Shown: positions 8,015-17,176 of the stretch, piece by piece
Layout: each line of letters begins with the position of its first letter
Position numbering within the stretch: the stretch's first letter is position 1
Origin: Phenylobacterium sp.
GTDB lineage: Bacteria > Pseudomonadota > Alphaproteobacteria > Caulobacterales > Caulobacteraceae
DNA: 64,000 nucleotides
Direction: 5' to 3'
Assembly: GCF_030651185.1 (NCBI RefSeq)
Contig: NZ_JAUSCJ010000022.1
Span: forward strand, 124,001-188,000
Position numbers and translations under genes: made by a program
The notes under the pieces: generated by a model
The model's input: only the letters and a program-made list of their open reading frames with translations
Told to the model about the DNA's origin: nothing
Database searches by the model: none

Positions 8015-9354
8015 CCCAGGAAGTCGCCGGGCGGCGGCGGGGCGTGGCTCACGCCGGTCACCGTGATGTCGGCGGGTGGGCTAGAGTCAGGCTTAGGGTC
8101 GGGGCGCGCGCCGCCGCCGGCCAGGTGGCTGAGCAGGCCCGCGACGCCCGTGCCCGCCACTGTCAGGAAGCCGTCGCCCTGGTTGTCGCCGTCGAGGTCG
8201 ACTTCCACGCGGAAGCCGGGGACTGGGGGCGGCAGGCGGCCGGGGAAGGTGAAGCCGCGCACGCTGCTGAGCACGTCGTCCTGGGCGGTGGCGTTGAGCA
8301 GGTTGATCGCGTGGCCGTTCGCGGCTGTCAGCCGGTCGCCGAGGGTGAAGTCGAGGATCGTGCCCAGCGAATGCTGCGGCGGCGCGGCCTCGGCCCTGGC
8401 CTCGCGCGGGACCTCGATGATGAAGGTGTCGTCGCCCGCGCCGCCGATGGCCACGACCTGGGCGCCCAGGTGGAGTTGGTCGTCGCCGGCCCCGCCCTCC
8501 AGCAGGTCGACCTGGCCCGCGCCCGCGCCGCCGCCTGAGAGGGTGTCGTCCCCGGCGCCGCCCTCCAGGTGGTCGGCGCCGCCGCCGCCATCGAGGCTGT
8601 CGTCGCCCGATCCGCCCGCCAGTTCATCGTTCCCGTCGCCGCCCTGAAGGGTCTCCTGGGCGGCCGCCTGCGCCACCAGGGTCGGTTCGGCGGTCCTGGT
8701 CGCCTCCGAGCCGGTGGGGATGTCGGTCGGCTTGATCTCGTCCTGGGACGCCTGGGCCTTGGGGGCGTCCTCCGTGGCGGTGACGGCCGCCGCGTCGCCG
8801 GGGGATGTGTCGTCGGCCGGGGCGGCCAGGCGCTCGAAGCGCTGGTGTTCCTCGGCGCTGGCGGCGGGGGCGACCAGGGTAGCGGCGACCGCGAAGGCGG
8901 CCAGCATGTCGGCCGGGGTGTCCTGCTGGCCCGCGTCCGGCGCGTCGTGGGCCTGGGCGGTCATGTCGAAGAAGGCGGCGGCCACCACCAGGGCGATGAA
9001 GGTCTGGGCCTGACGGGCCGCCATGGGCACCACCACCTCGCCCTGTCCGTCGCGCCAGTCGGCCCCCAGCAGGCGATCGACGGCGGTCCACAGGGTGTCG
9101 TCCGCCTCCACAACATCGGCGGCGGCGTCGTGGATGACGAATTGGCCGTTGATGCGGGCGACGTGGACCAGAACCTCGTCATTCTCGTCGGTGATCACGC
9201 ACCAGGGGTCGCCGGCGTCGGTGGCCCCGTAGACCACGCGCACATGGATTCCGTCCGCCGCCAGCCGGTCAGCCAGTTCCGACAGCCGGGCGCGCTCTCC
9301 GGCGGACCAGCCGCCGGTGTCGGCGCGAGGCGTGAACGGAACGACGTTGCTCAT
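8011..9354 (-). CDS. RTX-type calcium-binding repeat protein
   Basis: A 447-residue protein. Near residues 230-320 it has tandem glycine-rich nonapeptides such as GGDGNDELAGGSGDDSLDGG and GGAGDDTL, the hemolysin-type calcium-binding repeat. The N-terminal ~110 residues (SELADRLAADGIHVRVVYG, VHVARINGQFVIHD) form a separate small domain, followed by a hydrophobic Ala-rich stretch near 125-165. There is no classical signal peptide; RTX proteins usually leave by a type I exporter, which is not encoded here. The XRE regulator gene ends only 17 bases upstream of this start, on the same strand, so the pair is probably one operon. The function (surface protein, adhesin) is uncertain. Confidence 0.75.
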   Translation of the reverse strand: MSNVVPFTPRADTGGWSAGERARLSELADRLAADGIHVRVVYGATDAGDPWCVITDENDEVLVHVARINGQFVIHDAAADVVEADDTLWTAVDRLLGADWRDGQGEVVVPMAARQAQTFIALVVAAAFFDMTAQAHDAPDAGQQDTPADMLAAFAVAATLVAPAASAEEHQRFERLAAPADDTSPGDAAAVTATEDAPKAQASQDEIKPTDIPTGSEATRTAEPTLVAQAAAQETLQGGDGNDELAGGSGDDSLDGGGGADHLEGGAGDDTLSGGGAGAGQVDLLEGGAGDDQLHLGAQVVAIGGAGDDTFIIEVPREARAEAAPPQHSLGTILDFTLGDRLTAANGHAINLLNATAQDDVLSSVRGFTFPGRLPPPVPGFRVEVDLDGDNQGDGFLTVAGTGVAGLLSHLAGGGARPDPKPDSSPPADITVTGVSHAPPPPGDFLG

Positions 9355-9371
9355 GGGGCCAGGGCGGTCCT

Positions 9372-9713
9372 TCAGGTCCCGAAGGCGCGCTGGGCGTCGG
9401 GCGTGATCTGGGCGGCGTCCCCGAACAGCAGCCGGTTCAGCTCAGGCTCGTAATAGGCGAGCAGGGTGCGGGCGAAGTGGGCGGGATCAAGGCCGACCGC
9501 AAGGGCCCAGGCGCCCTGCATCTCGATCGGGACGCGGCCCAGGCCGCTCTCCACCTGCGAGACGAAGGTGTAATAACGCATGCCCACCCGCTCGGCCAGT
9601 TCGGCCTGGGTCATGCCGGCGGCCTCGCGCCCGGCCTTCAGCCAGCGTCCGGCTTCCTGCCGCAGGGCCTTGGTGGCGGCGGCGCGGACCGGATCAACCG
9701 CGGCTCTGGGCAT
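9372..9713 (-). CDS. XRE-family helix-turn-helix regulator
   Basis: A 113-residue protein with a Cro/CI-type HTH at about residues 25-75: LKAGREAAGMTQAELAERVG, then YTFVSQVESGLGRVP. It probably regulates its own operon with the RTX gene, and perhaps the divergent autotransporter gene whose start lies 150 bases away. A small inverted repeat at 9788-9800 in the shared intergenic region is a candidate binding site. The variant recognition helix (RYYTFVSQVESG) is shared by a set of alphaproteobacterial proteins as I remember them. Confidence 0.8.
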   Translation of the reverse strand: MPRAAVDPVRAAATKALRQEAGRWLKAGREAAGMTQAELAERVGMRYYTFVSQVESGLGRVPIEMQGAWALAVGLDPAHFARTLLAYYEPELNRLLFGDAAQITPDAQRAFGT

Positions 9714-9787
9714 CGAACTTCAACTCCTGGATTGCGCCATCTTGCGGCCGCAATCGGGCCGATATACAGTTCTTACGAAACACATTC

Positions 9788-9800
9788 ATACGCGACGTAT
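9788..9800. promoter_or_regulatory. Candidate operator, inverted repeat ATACG-CGA-CGTAT
   Basis: A perfect 5-bp inverted repeat with a 3-bp spacer sits midway between the divergent XRE/RTX operon and the autotransporter gene, within a short AT-richer stretch that reads into a CGTATAAAG -10-like sequence. It could be the site for the XRE regulator. Chance occurrence cannot be excluded at this size. Confidence 0.3.
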
Positions 9801-9862
9801 AAAGCCTCGTCGCTGACCATAGACGCCACCCGCCCTTTCGTCCTCTTTTTTCCGGAAACCGC

Positions 9863-12800
9863 ATGTCGCTTCGTCACCTCCTGCTCGCCGCGGCCTCTCC
9901 CCTGTGCCTGATGGCCGCGCCCGCCTGGGCCGAGACCGCGATTTCCACGGCGGTGACCGCACCGGTCGCCACGGCCACGGCGGCCAGCGGCGCCCGGGAC
10001 GACGTGAAGGTGACCTCGGCGGGATCGATCAAGGTCACCAGCGGCGCGGCCCTGACCCTGAACAGCAACAACAACGTCACCCACGAGGGCGCCCTCTCGA
10101 TCTCCGACGCCAGCAACGCCACCGGCCTGGCGATCGTCGGCGGCAATACGGGCGAGGTGAAGCTGTCGGGGTCGATCGTCATCGACGACACCACCGAGAT
10201 CAAGGACACCGACTCTGACGGGGACATGGACGGCCCGTTCGCGGTCGGCTCCAACCGGGTCGGCGTGCGGGTGACCGGGCCCGCCACCTTCCATGGCTCC
10301 ATCACCCAGACCGCGGGCACGATCACCGTGGAGGGTAACGATTCAGCCAGCGTCGCGCTGGAGAGCGCCATCGACGGGTCCCTGCAGACCGCGGGGTCCA
10401 TCTCGGTGATCGGCGACCGTTCCTATGGGCTGCACGCCCTGGGCACGGTCGGTGGCGACGTGGTGGTGACCGGAGCAGTCACCGCCCAAGGCAAGGACTC
10501 CGTGGGCGTGGCCCTGGACGACAATGTCGGCGGCAAGCTCTCCATCAACTCCGCCATCGGGGCTTCGGGCTACCGGTCCACGACGCGGGGGACCGACGCC
10601 GTGGTGGCCAAGCTGGACGCCGACGATCTGCTGATCGGCGGACCGGCGGTCCGGGTGCGCGGCGACCTGTTCGGCGGGATGCTGATCGGCGGCTCCGGCT
10701 CGGCCAGCGCCTACGGTTCTGCGCCGGGTGTGTTGATCGGGTCGGAGGCGCGCAATGTCCGCCTGGGCGTGCTGGGGACCGACGCCTTCGGTTTCATGAA
10801 CAAGGGCACGGTCCAGGGCGCCGGCATCTATGACGGGGTGACCGCGGTCGGTGTGAAGTTCGGCGGCCTGGGCCGTACGGTGACGGTGGACGGCGGCATC
10901 TGGAACTCCGGCTCGATCCTGGCCACCGGGGTCAAGGCCAGCGCCACGGCCTTCTGGATGGGCGCCGGCGCCTCGAGCGCCAATCTCACCAACGCCGGGG
11001 TGATCAAGGCCAGCACGACGGCCACCGAGGCCAACGACATCGCCGCCATCCGCATCGACGCCGGCGCCTCGCTGCCCTATCTCGCCAACAGCGGCTCGAT
11101 CAGCGCCGTCGTCAGCGGCTCCAAGGCCACCGCCACCGCGGTGCTGGACGCCTCGGGGTCGCTGCGGACCCTCGAGAACATCAATTCCATCGCCGCCACC
11201 GTCACCGCCACGGACACCACGGTCCCGGTCACCGGGCGGGCCATCGCCCTCGACCTGCGGGCCAATACCGCGGGCGTGACCCTGCGCCAGTACGCCAACA
11301 GCGACACCACCATCACGCCCACCATCACCGGCGACGTGCTGTTCGGGTCGGGGGCGGCGCGGCTGGAACTTCTGGCGGGCGTGCTGAACGGGGCCGTGGC
11401 CTTCGGCGCGGGCGCCGACAGCCTGGTGATCAACGGCGGGGCCAAGCTGACCGGCGCGCTCACCGACGCCGGCGGCGGCCTGACCGTCGACATCGTCAAG
11501 GGGCGGCTGACCGACACCAGCACCGCGACGGTCAACCTCACCAGCCTGAACCTCGGCGCGGCCGGCGAGCTGGTCTTCACCGCCGATCCCAAGACCGCCA
11601 AGTCCACCCAGTTCAACGTCGCCGGCGCCGCGACCCTGGCGACGGGGTCGAAGATCGGCCTGGGCTTCGCCTCGAAGCTGGAGGCGCCCGCCAGCTTCAC
11701 CCTGATCAGGGCCGGCTCCCTGACCACCGGGACCCTGGATGACAGCCTGCTGGGGGACACCCCCTATCTCTACAAGACCACCCTGCGGGTCGACGCGCCC
11801 ACCACCAGCCTGGTGGCCGATGTGCGCCGGCGCACGGCCGCCGAGGCCAACATGACGGCGTCGGAAAGCGCGGCCTATGACGCGGTGTTCGCCGCCTTCG
11901 ACAAGGACACCGCCGTCCGCGACGCCCTGCTTGGCAAGACCACCCAGGCGGGCTTCCAGGCCCTCTACGACCAGTTCCTGCCCGACCACTCGGGGGGGCT
12001 CTTCCACACCCTGGCGGCGGCCTCCGACGCCGCGGGCCGGGGCCCCGACGCCGACGCCTCGCTGAGCGACGAGGGGGGTGGGCTGCGCGCCTGGACCCAG
12101 GAGATCGGGGTGATGATCAAGCGCGACGTCGACCGTTCCACCGCCTACGACGCCGGCGGCTTCGGCATCGCGGCGGGGATCGAGGCGCCCGACACCGCCC
12201 TGGGCGCCATCGGCCTGCAGACCAGCTTCCTGAATGTCGATGTCGATGAGGCCGGCGCCGCGGGCTCGGAGTCGCTCAGCGGCACGGTGCTGTCGGCCGG
12301 GGTCTACTGGCGCGAGAGCCTGGGCCAGCTGACGGTGGGGGCCGGGATCACCGGCGGCTACGCCAGCCTCAAGAGCGAGCGGGTGCTGAGCGACTCCGGC
12401 TTCACCCGCGCCGCGTCCTCCGACTGGAATGGCGCGACCGTGGCCGCCCACGCCCATGTGAACTGGCACCTGGAGGGTGACACCTTCTATGCCCGGCCCC
12501 AGGCCACCCTGGACTACTTCCTGCTGAAGGAAGGCGACCGCACCGAGACCGGCGGCGGCGACGCCGTGAACCTGGCCATCGACGAGCGTTCCTCCAGCCA
12601 GATCGCCGCCTTCGCCGGCGTCAGCGTCGGGGCGAAGTTCGGCGTGAAGGGCTATTTCCGCTGGGGTCCGGAACTGACCGCTGGCTGGCGGCAGGTCTCG
12701 GGCGACGGCGCCGACGCCACCACGGCCCGCTTCGTCAGCGGCGGATCGGCCTTTACCATCGCGTCACCGGAACTCTCGGGCGGCGGAGCGGTTGTACGCT

Positions 12801-12913
12801 TGGCCCTGCGTGGCCAGAGTGACTACGTCGACTTCGCGCTGGAAGGCGGCGGAGAGATTCGCGACGACTACGAGGCCTATGACGCCCGCATCGTCGCCCG
12901 CATGGTGTTCTGA
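9863..12913 (+). CDS. Autotransporter (type Va) outer-membrane protein
   Basis: A 1016-residue protein with a clear signal peptide (LLLAAASPLCLMAAPAWA, cleavage after residue ~24). The passenger, about residues 30-700, is made of short beta-strand repeats rich in Gly, Ser, Thr and Asn with recurring ITVEGNDSASVAL-like and NSGSI-type units, consistent with a beta-helix. The last ~270 residues form the autotransporter barrel, start around GGLRAWTQEIGVMIKRDVD and end in the aromatic residue of RIVARMVF, as needed for Bam recognition. Its role could be adhesion or surface structure. It is divergent from the XRE/RTX pair. Confidence 0.85.
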   Translation: MSLRHLLLAAASPLCLMAAPAWAETAISTAVTAPVATATAASGARDDVKVTSAGSIKVTSGAALTLNSNNNVTHEGALSISDASNATGLAIVGGNTGEVKLSGSIVIDDTTEIKDTDSDGDMDGPFAVGSNRVGVRVTGPATFHGSITQTAGTITVEGNDSASVALESAIDGSLQTAGSISVIGDRSYGLHALGTVGGDVVVTGAVTAQGKDSVGVALDDNVGGKLSINSAIGASGYRSTTRGTDAVVAKLDADDLLIGGPAVRVRGDLFGGMLIGGSGSASAYGSAPGVLIGSEARNVRLGVLGTDAFGFMNKGTVQGAGIYDGVTAVGVKFGGLGRTVTVDGGIWNSGSILATGVKASATAFWMGAGASSANLTNAGVIKASTTATEANDIAAIRIDAGASLPYLANSGSISAVVSGSKATATAVLDASGSLRTLENINSIAATVTATDTTVPVTGRAIALDLRANTAGVTLRQYANSDTTITPTITGDVLFGSGAARLELLAGVLNGAVAFGAGADSLVINGGAKLTGALTDAGGGLTVDIVKGRLTDTSTATVNLTSLNLGAAGELVFTADPKTAKSTQFNVAGAATLATGSKIGLGFASKLEAPASFTLIRAGSLTTGTLDDSLLGDTPYLYKTTLRVDAPTTSLVADVRRRTAAEANMTASESAAYDAVFAAFDKDTAVRDALLGKTTQAGFQALYDQFLPDHSGGLFHTLAAASDAAGRGPDADASLSDEGGGLRAWTQEIGVMIKRDVDRSTAYDAGGFGIAAGIEAPDTALGAIGLQTSFLNVDVDEAGAAGSESLSGTVLSAGVYWRESLGQLTVGAGITGGYASLKSERVLSDSGFTRAASSDWNGATVAAHAHVNWHLEGDTFYARPQATLDYFLLKEGDRTETGGGDAVNLAIDERSSSQIAAFAGVSVGAKFGVKGYFRWGPELTAGWRQVSGDGADATTARFVSGGSAFTIASPELSGGGAVVRLALRGQSDYVDFALEGGGEIRDDYEAYDARIVARMVF

Positions 12914-12923
12914 AGGGCGCGAC

Positions 12924-13202
12924 ATGATCCATCTCGCCGGAGGATTGCTGGCCGTGGCGGCTGTCCTGGTCTGCATTGCCCGCCACACCGCCGGAAAGCC
13001 GCCCCTGTGGCGCTCCAAGGTGGCCTTCGCGGGCTCGGTGCTCTGCTTGATCATCGGCGGCGTGCTGGTGGCGTTGGCCCCTCGGGCGCTGGGCGAGACC
13101 CCGGTGGCCGTCGTCGCCGCGCTCTGCCTGTTCGAGGGCGGCATGGCGCTGATCAGCCTGATGGCGGCGGCCGGCGCGCGCCAGCCGAGGTGGCTCAGCT
13201 AG
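12924..13202 (+). CDS. Small membrane protein, 92 residues
   Basis: A short hydrophobic protein with about three membrane helices: HLAGGLLAVAAVLVCIA, SKVAFAGSVLCLIIGGVLVA and VVAALCLFEGGMALISLMAA. The ATG lies 10 bases after the autotransporter stop, with GAAGGGCG upstream as a weak Shine-Dalgarno sequence, so it probably shares that transcript. I do not recognise the family. Confidence 0.6.
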   Translation: MIHLAGGLLAVAAVLVCIARHTAGKPPLWRSKVAFAGSVLCLIIGGVLVALAPRALGETPVAVVAALCLFEGGMALISLMAAAGARQPRWLS

Positions 13203-13230
13203 ACGCGTTTCAAGTTCCCCCCCGGACCCT

Positions 13231-13302
13231 CATCCCAGATTTCTGGGATCCGGATCACAAAGCCCCCCCGCCGATGATCCGGGCCCTGGCGCAAGCCAGG
13301 GT
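13231..13302. terminator. Two hairpins between convergent genes
   Basis: ATCCCAGA-TT-TCTGGGAT (13232-13249) and CCCTGGC-GCAA-GCCAGGG (13284-13301) are perfect short hairpins in the 111-bp gap between the small membrane protein gene and metW. They could serve as a bidirectional terminator; they also look like a decayed copy of the palindromic repeat class (CTCATCCC start). Confidence 0.45.
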
Positions 13303-13313
13303 GAGCGGGAGAC

Positions 13314-13973
13314 CTACTTGGGGAAGAGCTCGCCGTTCCCCGCCGACGAGGCCGCTTCGGCCGCGCCCTTGCGGCTCAGCAGGAACAGCGCGGTTTCCGA
13401 ACGCCAGTTCTCCAGAGCCCGGGTCGGGTCGATGGGCCGCGCGGGCTTGCCGGCGTTGAGCGCCGAGCAGGCCTCGATGCGCAGGTCCAGATCGTCGCAG
13501 AGTGCGGTGAAGTCGTGCAGGGTGCAGAGGTGGATGTTTGGCGTCGACCACCAGGGCTCGGGCAGGGCCTTGGTCTCGGGCATGCGCCCGTGGACCATCA
13601 GCGACCATCGCACCCGCCATTGGCCGAAATTGGGCAGGGACACCACCGCCCGGTCGGCGATGCGCAGCAGTTCGTTGAGCACGTGCCGGGGCTCGCGCAT
13701 CTGCTGCAGGGTCTTGGACAGGATGGCGTAGTCGAAGGCCTGGGTGGGGAAATGATCCAGGTCGCGGTCGCCGTCGCCCTGAACCACCGCCAACCCCCGC
13801 GCCAGGCAGGCCGAGACGCCCTGGCTGGAGATCTCCAGGCCCTGGCCGTCGACGCCCTTCTCCCGGGTCAGCAGCTCCAGCAGTTCGCCCTCGCCGCAGC
13901 CGACGTCGAGCACGCGGGAACCCGGACGCACCAGGCGCAGGATCTCCTTGAAGTCCTCGCGGGTGGTCTTCAC
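13314..13973 (-). CDS. metW: Methionine biosynthesis protein MetW
   Basis: A 219-residue MetW. It has a class I methyltransferase-like SAM motif ([16 protein letters not shown]) and the family block [20 protein letters not shown], followed by [13 protein letters not shown]. MetW acts with MetX in acylation of homoserine; in proteobacteria the pair is needed for full homoserine acyltransferase activity. The start ATG overlaps the metX stop as ATGA, so the two are translationally coupled. Confidence 0.92.
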   Translation of the reverse strand: MKTTREDFKEILRLVRPGSRVLDVGCGEGELLELLTREKGVDGQGLEISSQGVSACLARGLAVVQGDGDRDLDHFPTQAFDYAILSKTLQQMREPRHVLNELLRIADRAVVSLPNFGQWRVRWSLMVHGRMPETKALPEPWWSTPNIHLCTLHDFTALCDDLDLRIEACSALNAGKPARPIDPTRALENWRSETALFLLSRKGAAEAASSAGNGELFPK

Positions 13974-15127
13974 GCCAGGCCCCGCTTCTCGGCGGCCGAG
14001 GCCAGGAAGCCGCGCAGGGCGCTATCCAGGGCCGGCTCGTCCAGGAAGATGGCGTCGTGGCCCTTGTCGGTGGTGATCTCTGCGAAGCTGGCGCGGCAGC
14101 CGGCGGCGTTCAGGGCGCGGACGATGTCACGGCTCTCGGCGGTGGCGTAGAGCCAGTCCGACGAGAAGGACAGCACGCAGAACCGCACATTTCGGGCCCG
14201 CAGGAAGGCGTTGGCCAGCACCCCATCGTGGCCGCCGGCCAGGTCGAAATAGTCCAGCGCCCGGGTGATGTAGAGGTAGGAGTTGGCGTCGAAGCGGTCG
14301 ACGAAGCTGGCCCCCTGGTGGCGCAGGTAGCTCTCCACCTGGAAGTCGGCGTCGAAGCCCCAGGACAGGCCGTCGCGCTGCAGCTCGCGGCCGAACTTCC
14401 GCTGCAGGGCGGTCTCCGACAGATAGGTGATGTGAGCGGCCATGCGGGCCACGGCCAGGCCCTTTTCCGGGCGCACGCCCTCGAGCTCATAGGCGCCGCC
14501 GCGCCAGTCGGGGTCGGCCATGATCGCCTGGCGGCCCACCTCGTGGAAGGCGATGTTCTGGGCCGAATGGCGGGCCGCGGCCGCCACGACGATCGCCGAG
14601 AACAGCCGCTCGGGATAGTCGGCCGCCCATTGCAGGACCTGCATGCCGCCCATCGAGGTGCCCACCACGGAGAACAGGGTCTCGATGCCGAAGGACTCCA
14701 CCAGCATGGCCTGGGCGCGGACCATGTCGGCGATGGTGATCATCGGGAAGGCCAGGCCGTAGGGCTTGCCGGTCATCGGATCCAGCGACGAGGGACCGGT
14801 GGAGCCCATGCAGCCGCCGATGACATTGGGGCAGATGATGAAGTAGCGGGCCGGATCCAGCGGCAGGCCCGGGCCCACCACGGTGGTCCACCAGCCGGGC
14901 TTGCCGGTCACCGGATGGGTCGAGGCCACATACTGGTCGCCGGTCAGTGCATGGCAGATCAGCACCGCGTTGGATTTGTCGGCGTTCAGCGTGCCGTAGG
15001 TTCGGTAGGCCATCTCCAGGGGGGCCAGGACCGCGCCGGAATCCAGGCGCAGCGGACGGTCGGCCGGCGACCTCCAGGTCCCGCCGTCGGTGGGGGTGGC
15101 GAGGGTGGCGTGGCCGACGTCGCTCAT
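13970..15127 (-). CDS. metX: Homoserine O-acyltransferase MetX
   Basis: A 385-residue alpha/beta-hydrolase enzyme that acylates homoserine with acetyl- or succinyl-CoA, the first committed step to methionine. The nucleophile elbow is [15 protein letters not shown], the substrate-site block is [12 protein letters not shown], and the catalytic Asp and His lie in [15 protein letters not shown] and [11 protein letters not shown]. The start is the ATG of MSDVGHATL; the longer open frame upstream overlaps the divergent phosphatase gene and reads as shadow. It is the first gene of metXW. Acyl donor specificity (acetyl versus succinyl) cannot be decided by eye. Confidence 0.92.
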   Translation of the reverse strand: MSDVGHATLATPTDGGTWRSPADRPLRLDSGAVLAPLEMAYRTYGTLNADKSNAVLICHALTGDQYVASTHPVTGKPGWWTTVVGPGLPLDPARYFIICPNVIGGCMGSTGPSSLDPMTGKPYGLAFPMITIADMVRAQAMLVESFGIETLFSVVGTSMGGMQVLQWAADYPERLFSAIVVAAAARHSAQNIAFHEVGRQAIMADPDWRGGAYELEGVRPEKGLAVARMAAHITYLSETALQRKFGRELQRDGLSWGFDADFQVESYLRHQGASFVDRFDANSYLYITRALDYFDLAGGHDGVLANAFLRARNVRFCVLSFSSDWLYATAESRDIVRALNAAGCRASFAEITTDKGHDAIFLDEPALDSALRGFLASAAEKRGLA

Positions 15128-15194
15128 GCGCCCGCTTGGACCGCCAACCACTTTCGCTGTCAACCGCTTCGCGTCGGCGGCGAGGCCCGCTATG

Positions 15195-15220
15195 AACCCA
15201 TGCGTGATCCCACGCATGGG
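15195..15220. promoter_or_regulatory. Inverted repeat ACCCATGCGTG / CACGCATGGGT between metX and sixA
   Basis: A perfect 11-bp inverted repeat with a ~4-bp loop lies in the 111-bp divergent intergenic region. It is close to the sixA start and could be an operator or a 5' hairpin. On the minus strand a TTGACA sequence nearer metX may be its -35 element. I looked for a SAM-II riboswitch here and did not see one. Confidence 0.35.
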
Positions 15221-15238
15221 TGGGGCGACGGAGAGACC

Positions 15239-15730
15239 ATGGACCGGCTGATCCTCCTGCGGCACGGCGAGGCCGAGCGCGACGCCCCGAGCGGCGACGA
15301 TTTCGACCGCCGGCTGGTCCGGCCTGGGATCGCGGCCAGCGCCGCCATGGGCGAGACCCTGGCCGATCTCGGCTTCTGCCCGGACCTGGTTCTGGTCTCG
15401 GCCGCCGCGCGGACCCGCGACACCTGGGAGGCGCTCTGCAAGGCGTTCCCCAAGGCGCAGGCGCGGTTCGAGGACAGCCTCTATCTCGCCGAGCCCGAAC
15501 GGGTCCGCGCGCTGGCGCAGGCCGCCGGCGCCACCTGCGGCACGGTGATGGTGGTGGGACACAATCCGGGCCTGCAGGATCTGACCGTTCAGATGCTGAA
15601 GGCGGGCGGCGCGCCCCCGGCCCTGATCGCCAAGGCCCAGAACGGTTTCCCCACCGCCGCCGCCGCGGTCTTCCTCTTCGACCACGCCGGCCGCCCGTCC
15701 TATGACGGCCTGTTCTTCCCGGGGCGGTGA
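15239..15730 (+). CDS. SixA-like histidine phosphatase
   Basis: A 163-residue histidine phosphatase of the SixA/phosphoglycerate-mutase branch. The N-terminal [12 protein letters not shown] carries the phospho-accepting His, and a second His is in [13 protein letters not shown]. In E. coli SixA removes phosphate from phosphohistidine proteins of the PTS-Ntr branch; many alphaproteobacterial paralogues have unknown targets. It is the first gene of a tight unit with the DUF952 and pyrD genes. Confidence 0.85.
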   Translation: MDRLILLRHGEAERDAPSGDDFDRRLVRPGIAASAAMGETLADLGFCPDLVLVSAAARTRDTWEALCKAFPKAQARFEDSLYLAEPERVRALAQAAGATCGTVMVVGHNPGLQDLTVQMLKAGGAPPALIAKAQNGFPTAAAAVFLFDHAGRPSYDGLFFPGR

Positions 15731-15731
15731 C

Positions 15732-16073
15732 ATGACCCGCATCTACAAGATTCTCACCCGCGCCGAGTGGGCGGCTGCGGCGCGCGCCGGGAGCTTCCTG
15801 GGCTCGGCGGTCGACCTGGCGGACGGCTTCATCCACTTCTCCACCGGGGCCCAGGCCGGCGAGACTGCGCGGCGCTACTTCAAGGACCTGACCGACCTGG
15901 TGGTGCTGGAGGTGGAAGCCGACGACCTGGGGCCGGCCCTGCGCTGGGAGCCCTCGCGGGGCGGCGACCTGTTTCCGCATCTCTATGACGTGCTGACGCC
16001 CGGCCAGGTGCTGGCCGTGACCGAGGCGCCGCTGGGGCCCGACGGCGTGCCCGTGCTGGGAGACCTCGCATGA
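15732..16073 (+). CDS. DUF952 family protein
   Basis: A 113-residue protein that matches DUF952: an N-terminal [13 protein letters not shown], then [19 protein letters not shown] and [19 protein letters not shown]. The fold is related to glutathione-S-transferase-omega-like/ADP-ribosyl-type small domains, and the function is unknown. The start is set at the ATG one base after the sixA stop. The stop overlaps the pyrD start by four bases. Confidence 0.85.
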   Translation: MTRIYKILTRAEWAAAARAGSFLGSAVDLADGFIHFSTGAQAGETARRYFKDLTDLVVLEVEADDLGPALRWEPSRGGDLFPHLYDVLTPGQVLAVTEAPLGPDGVPVLGDLA

Positions 16074-17110
16074 TCCACGACCTCGCCGCCCGCGCCCTGT
16101 ATGTGCTCGATCCGGAGGACGCCCACGGGGTCACGATCAAGGGCCTGGCCCTGGGCCTCGGCCCCCGCGCCCGCCGCGACGACCCGATCCTGGCCACCAC
16201 GGTGGCGGGGCTGGCCCTGCCCAACTGCGTCGGCCTGGCGCCCGGCTTCGACAAGAACGCGCAGGTGTTTGGCCCCATGCTGGCCGCGGGCTTCGGCTTC
16301 GTGGAGTGCGGGACGGTCACTCCGCTGCCCCAGGCCGGCAATCCGCGCCCGCGGCTGTTCCGGCTGACGGAAGATCAGGGCGTCATAAACCGCATGGGCT
16401 TCAACAATCAGGGCCTGGAGCCCTTCGCTGCCCGGCTGGCCAGGCGCGGACCCGGGGTCATCGGGGCCAATATCGGCGCCAACAAGGACGCCACCGACCG
16501 CATCAGCGACTACGTCACGGGGCTGACCCGGCTGTGGGGCCTGGCCTCCTATTTCACCATCAACATCTCCTCGCCCAATACGCCGGGCCTGCGCGCCCTG
16601 CAGACCAAGGCGGCGCTTGAGGAGCTGCTGGGCCGCCTGGCCGAAACCCGCGATCGCCTGCCGGCGGAGGGTAGGGTTCCGATGTTCCTGAAGGTCGCGC
16701 CGGACCTGGAGGCGGGCGAGGTGGAAGCCATTGTCGAGACGGTGATCGCCAACGGCCTGGCCGGTATCATCGTCTCCAACACCACCATCAGCCGCCCGAA
16801 CCTGCGCTCCAGCCAGGCCGGCGAGACCGGCGGCCTGTCGGGGGCGCCGCTCAGGGCCCTGGCCCAGCAGATGATGGAGACTTTCCATTCCGCCGCCGGA
16901 GGCCGGGTGGCCCTGATCGGGGCCGGCGGTATCGCCTCGGGCGACGACGCCTATGCCCGTATCCGCGCGGGGGCCAGCGCGGTGCAGCTCTATTCGGCCA
17001 TGGTGTTCGGCGGGCCGGGCCTGGTCACCCGTATCAAGACCGATCTGGCCCGACGCCTGAAGGCCGAAGGCTTCGCCTGCGTGGCGGACGCCGCCGGGGC
17101 AAAAGGCTAG
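16070..17110 (+). CDS. pyrD: Quinone-dependent dihydroorotate dehydrogenase (class 2)
   Basis: A 346-residue membrane-associated FMN enzyme that oxidises dihydroorotate to orotate in pyrimidine synthesis and passes electrons to quinone. Class 2 features are present: an N-terminal amphipathic helix region (LAARALYVLDPEDAHG), the GLAPGFDKNAQ block, the FINISSPNTPGLR-like loop here as TINISSPNTPGLRAL, VSNTTISRPNLRS, and the phosphate-binding LIGAGGIASGDDAYARIRAG. The start codon overlaps the preceding gene as ATGA, which shows translational coupling. Confidence 0.93.
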   Translation: MIHDLAARALYVLDPEDAHGVTIKGLALGLGPRARRDDPILATTVAGLALPNCVGLAPGFDKNAQVFGPMLAAGFGFVECGTVTPLPQAGNPRPRLFRLTEDQGVINRMGFNNQGLEPFAARLARRGPGVIGANIGANKDATDRISDYVTGLTRLWGLASYFTINISSPNTPGLRALQTKAALEELLGRLAETRDRLPAEGRVPMFLKVAPDLEAGEVEAIVETVIANGLAGIIVSNTTISRPNLRSSQAGETGGLSGAPLRALAQQMMETFHSAAGGRVALIGAGGIASGDDAYARIRAGASAVQLYSAMVFGGPGLVTRIKTDLARRLKAEGFACVADAAGAKG

Positions 17111-17176
17111 ATTCGCGCGTGACGCGAACAGACGTCGCGTTGCCGAAAGCCCCACGGTGAAGTAGGGGGAAGGCTC

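Noticed and set aside
10343-12469. A 708-codon open frame on the minus strand
   Set aside because: It is antisense to the autotransporter passenger repeats and has no recognisable domain.
15128-15238. SAM-II riboswitch upstream of metX
   Set aside because: The expected conserved pseudoknot elements are not visible; only a simple inverted repeat is present.
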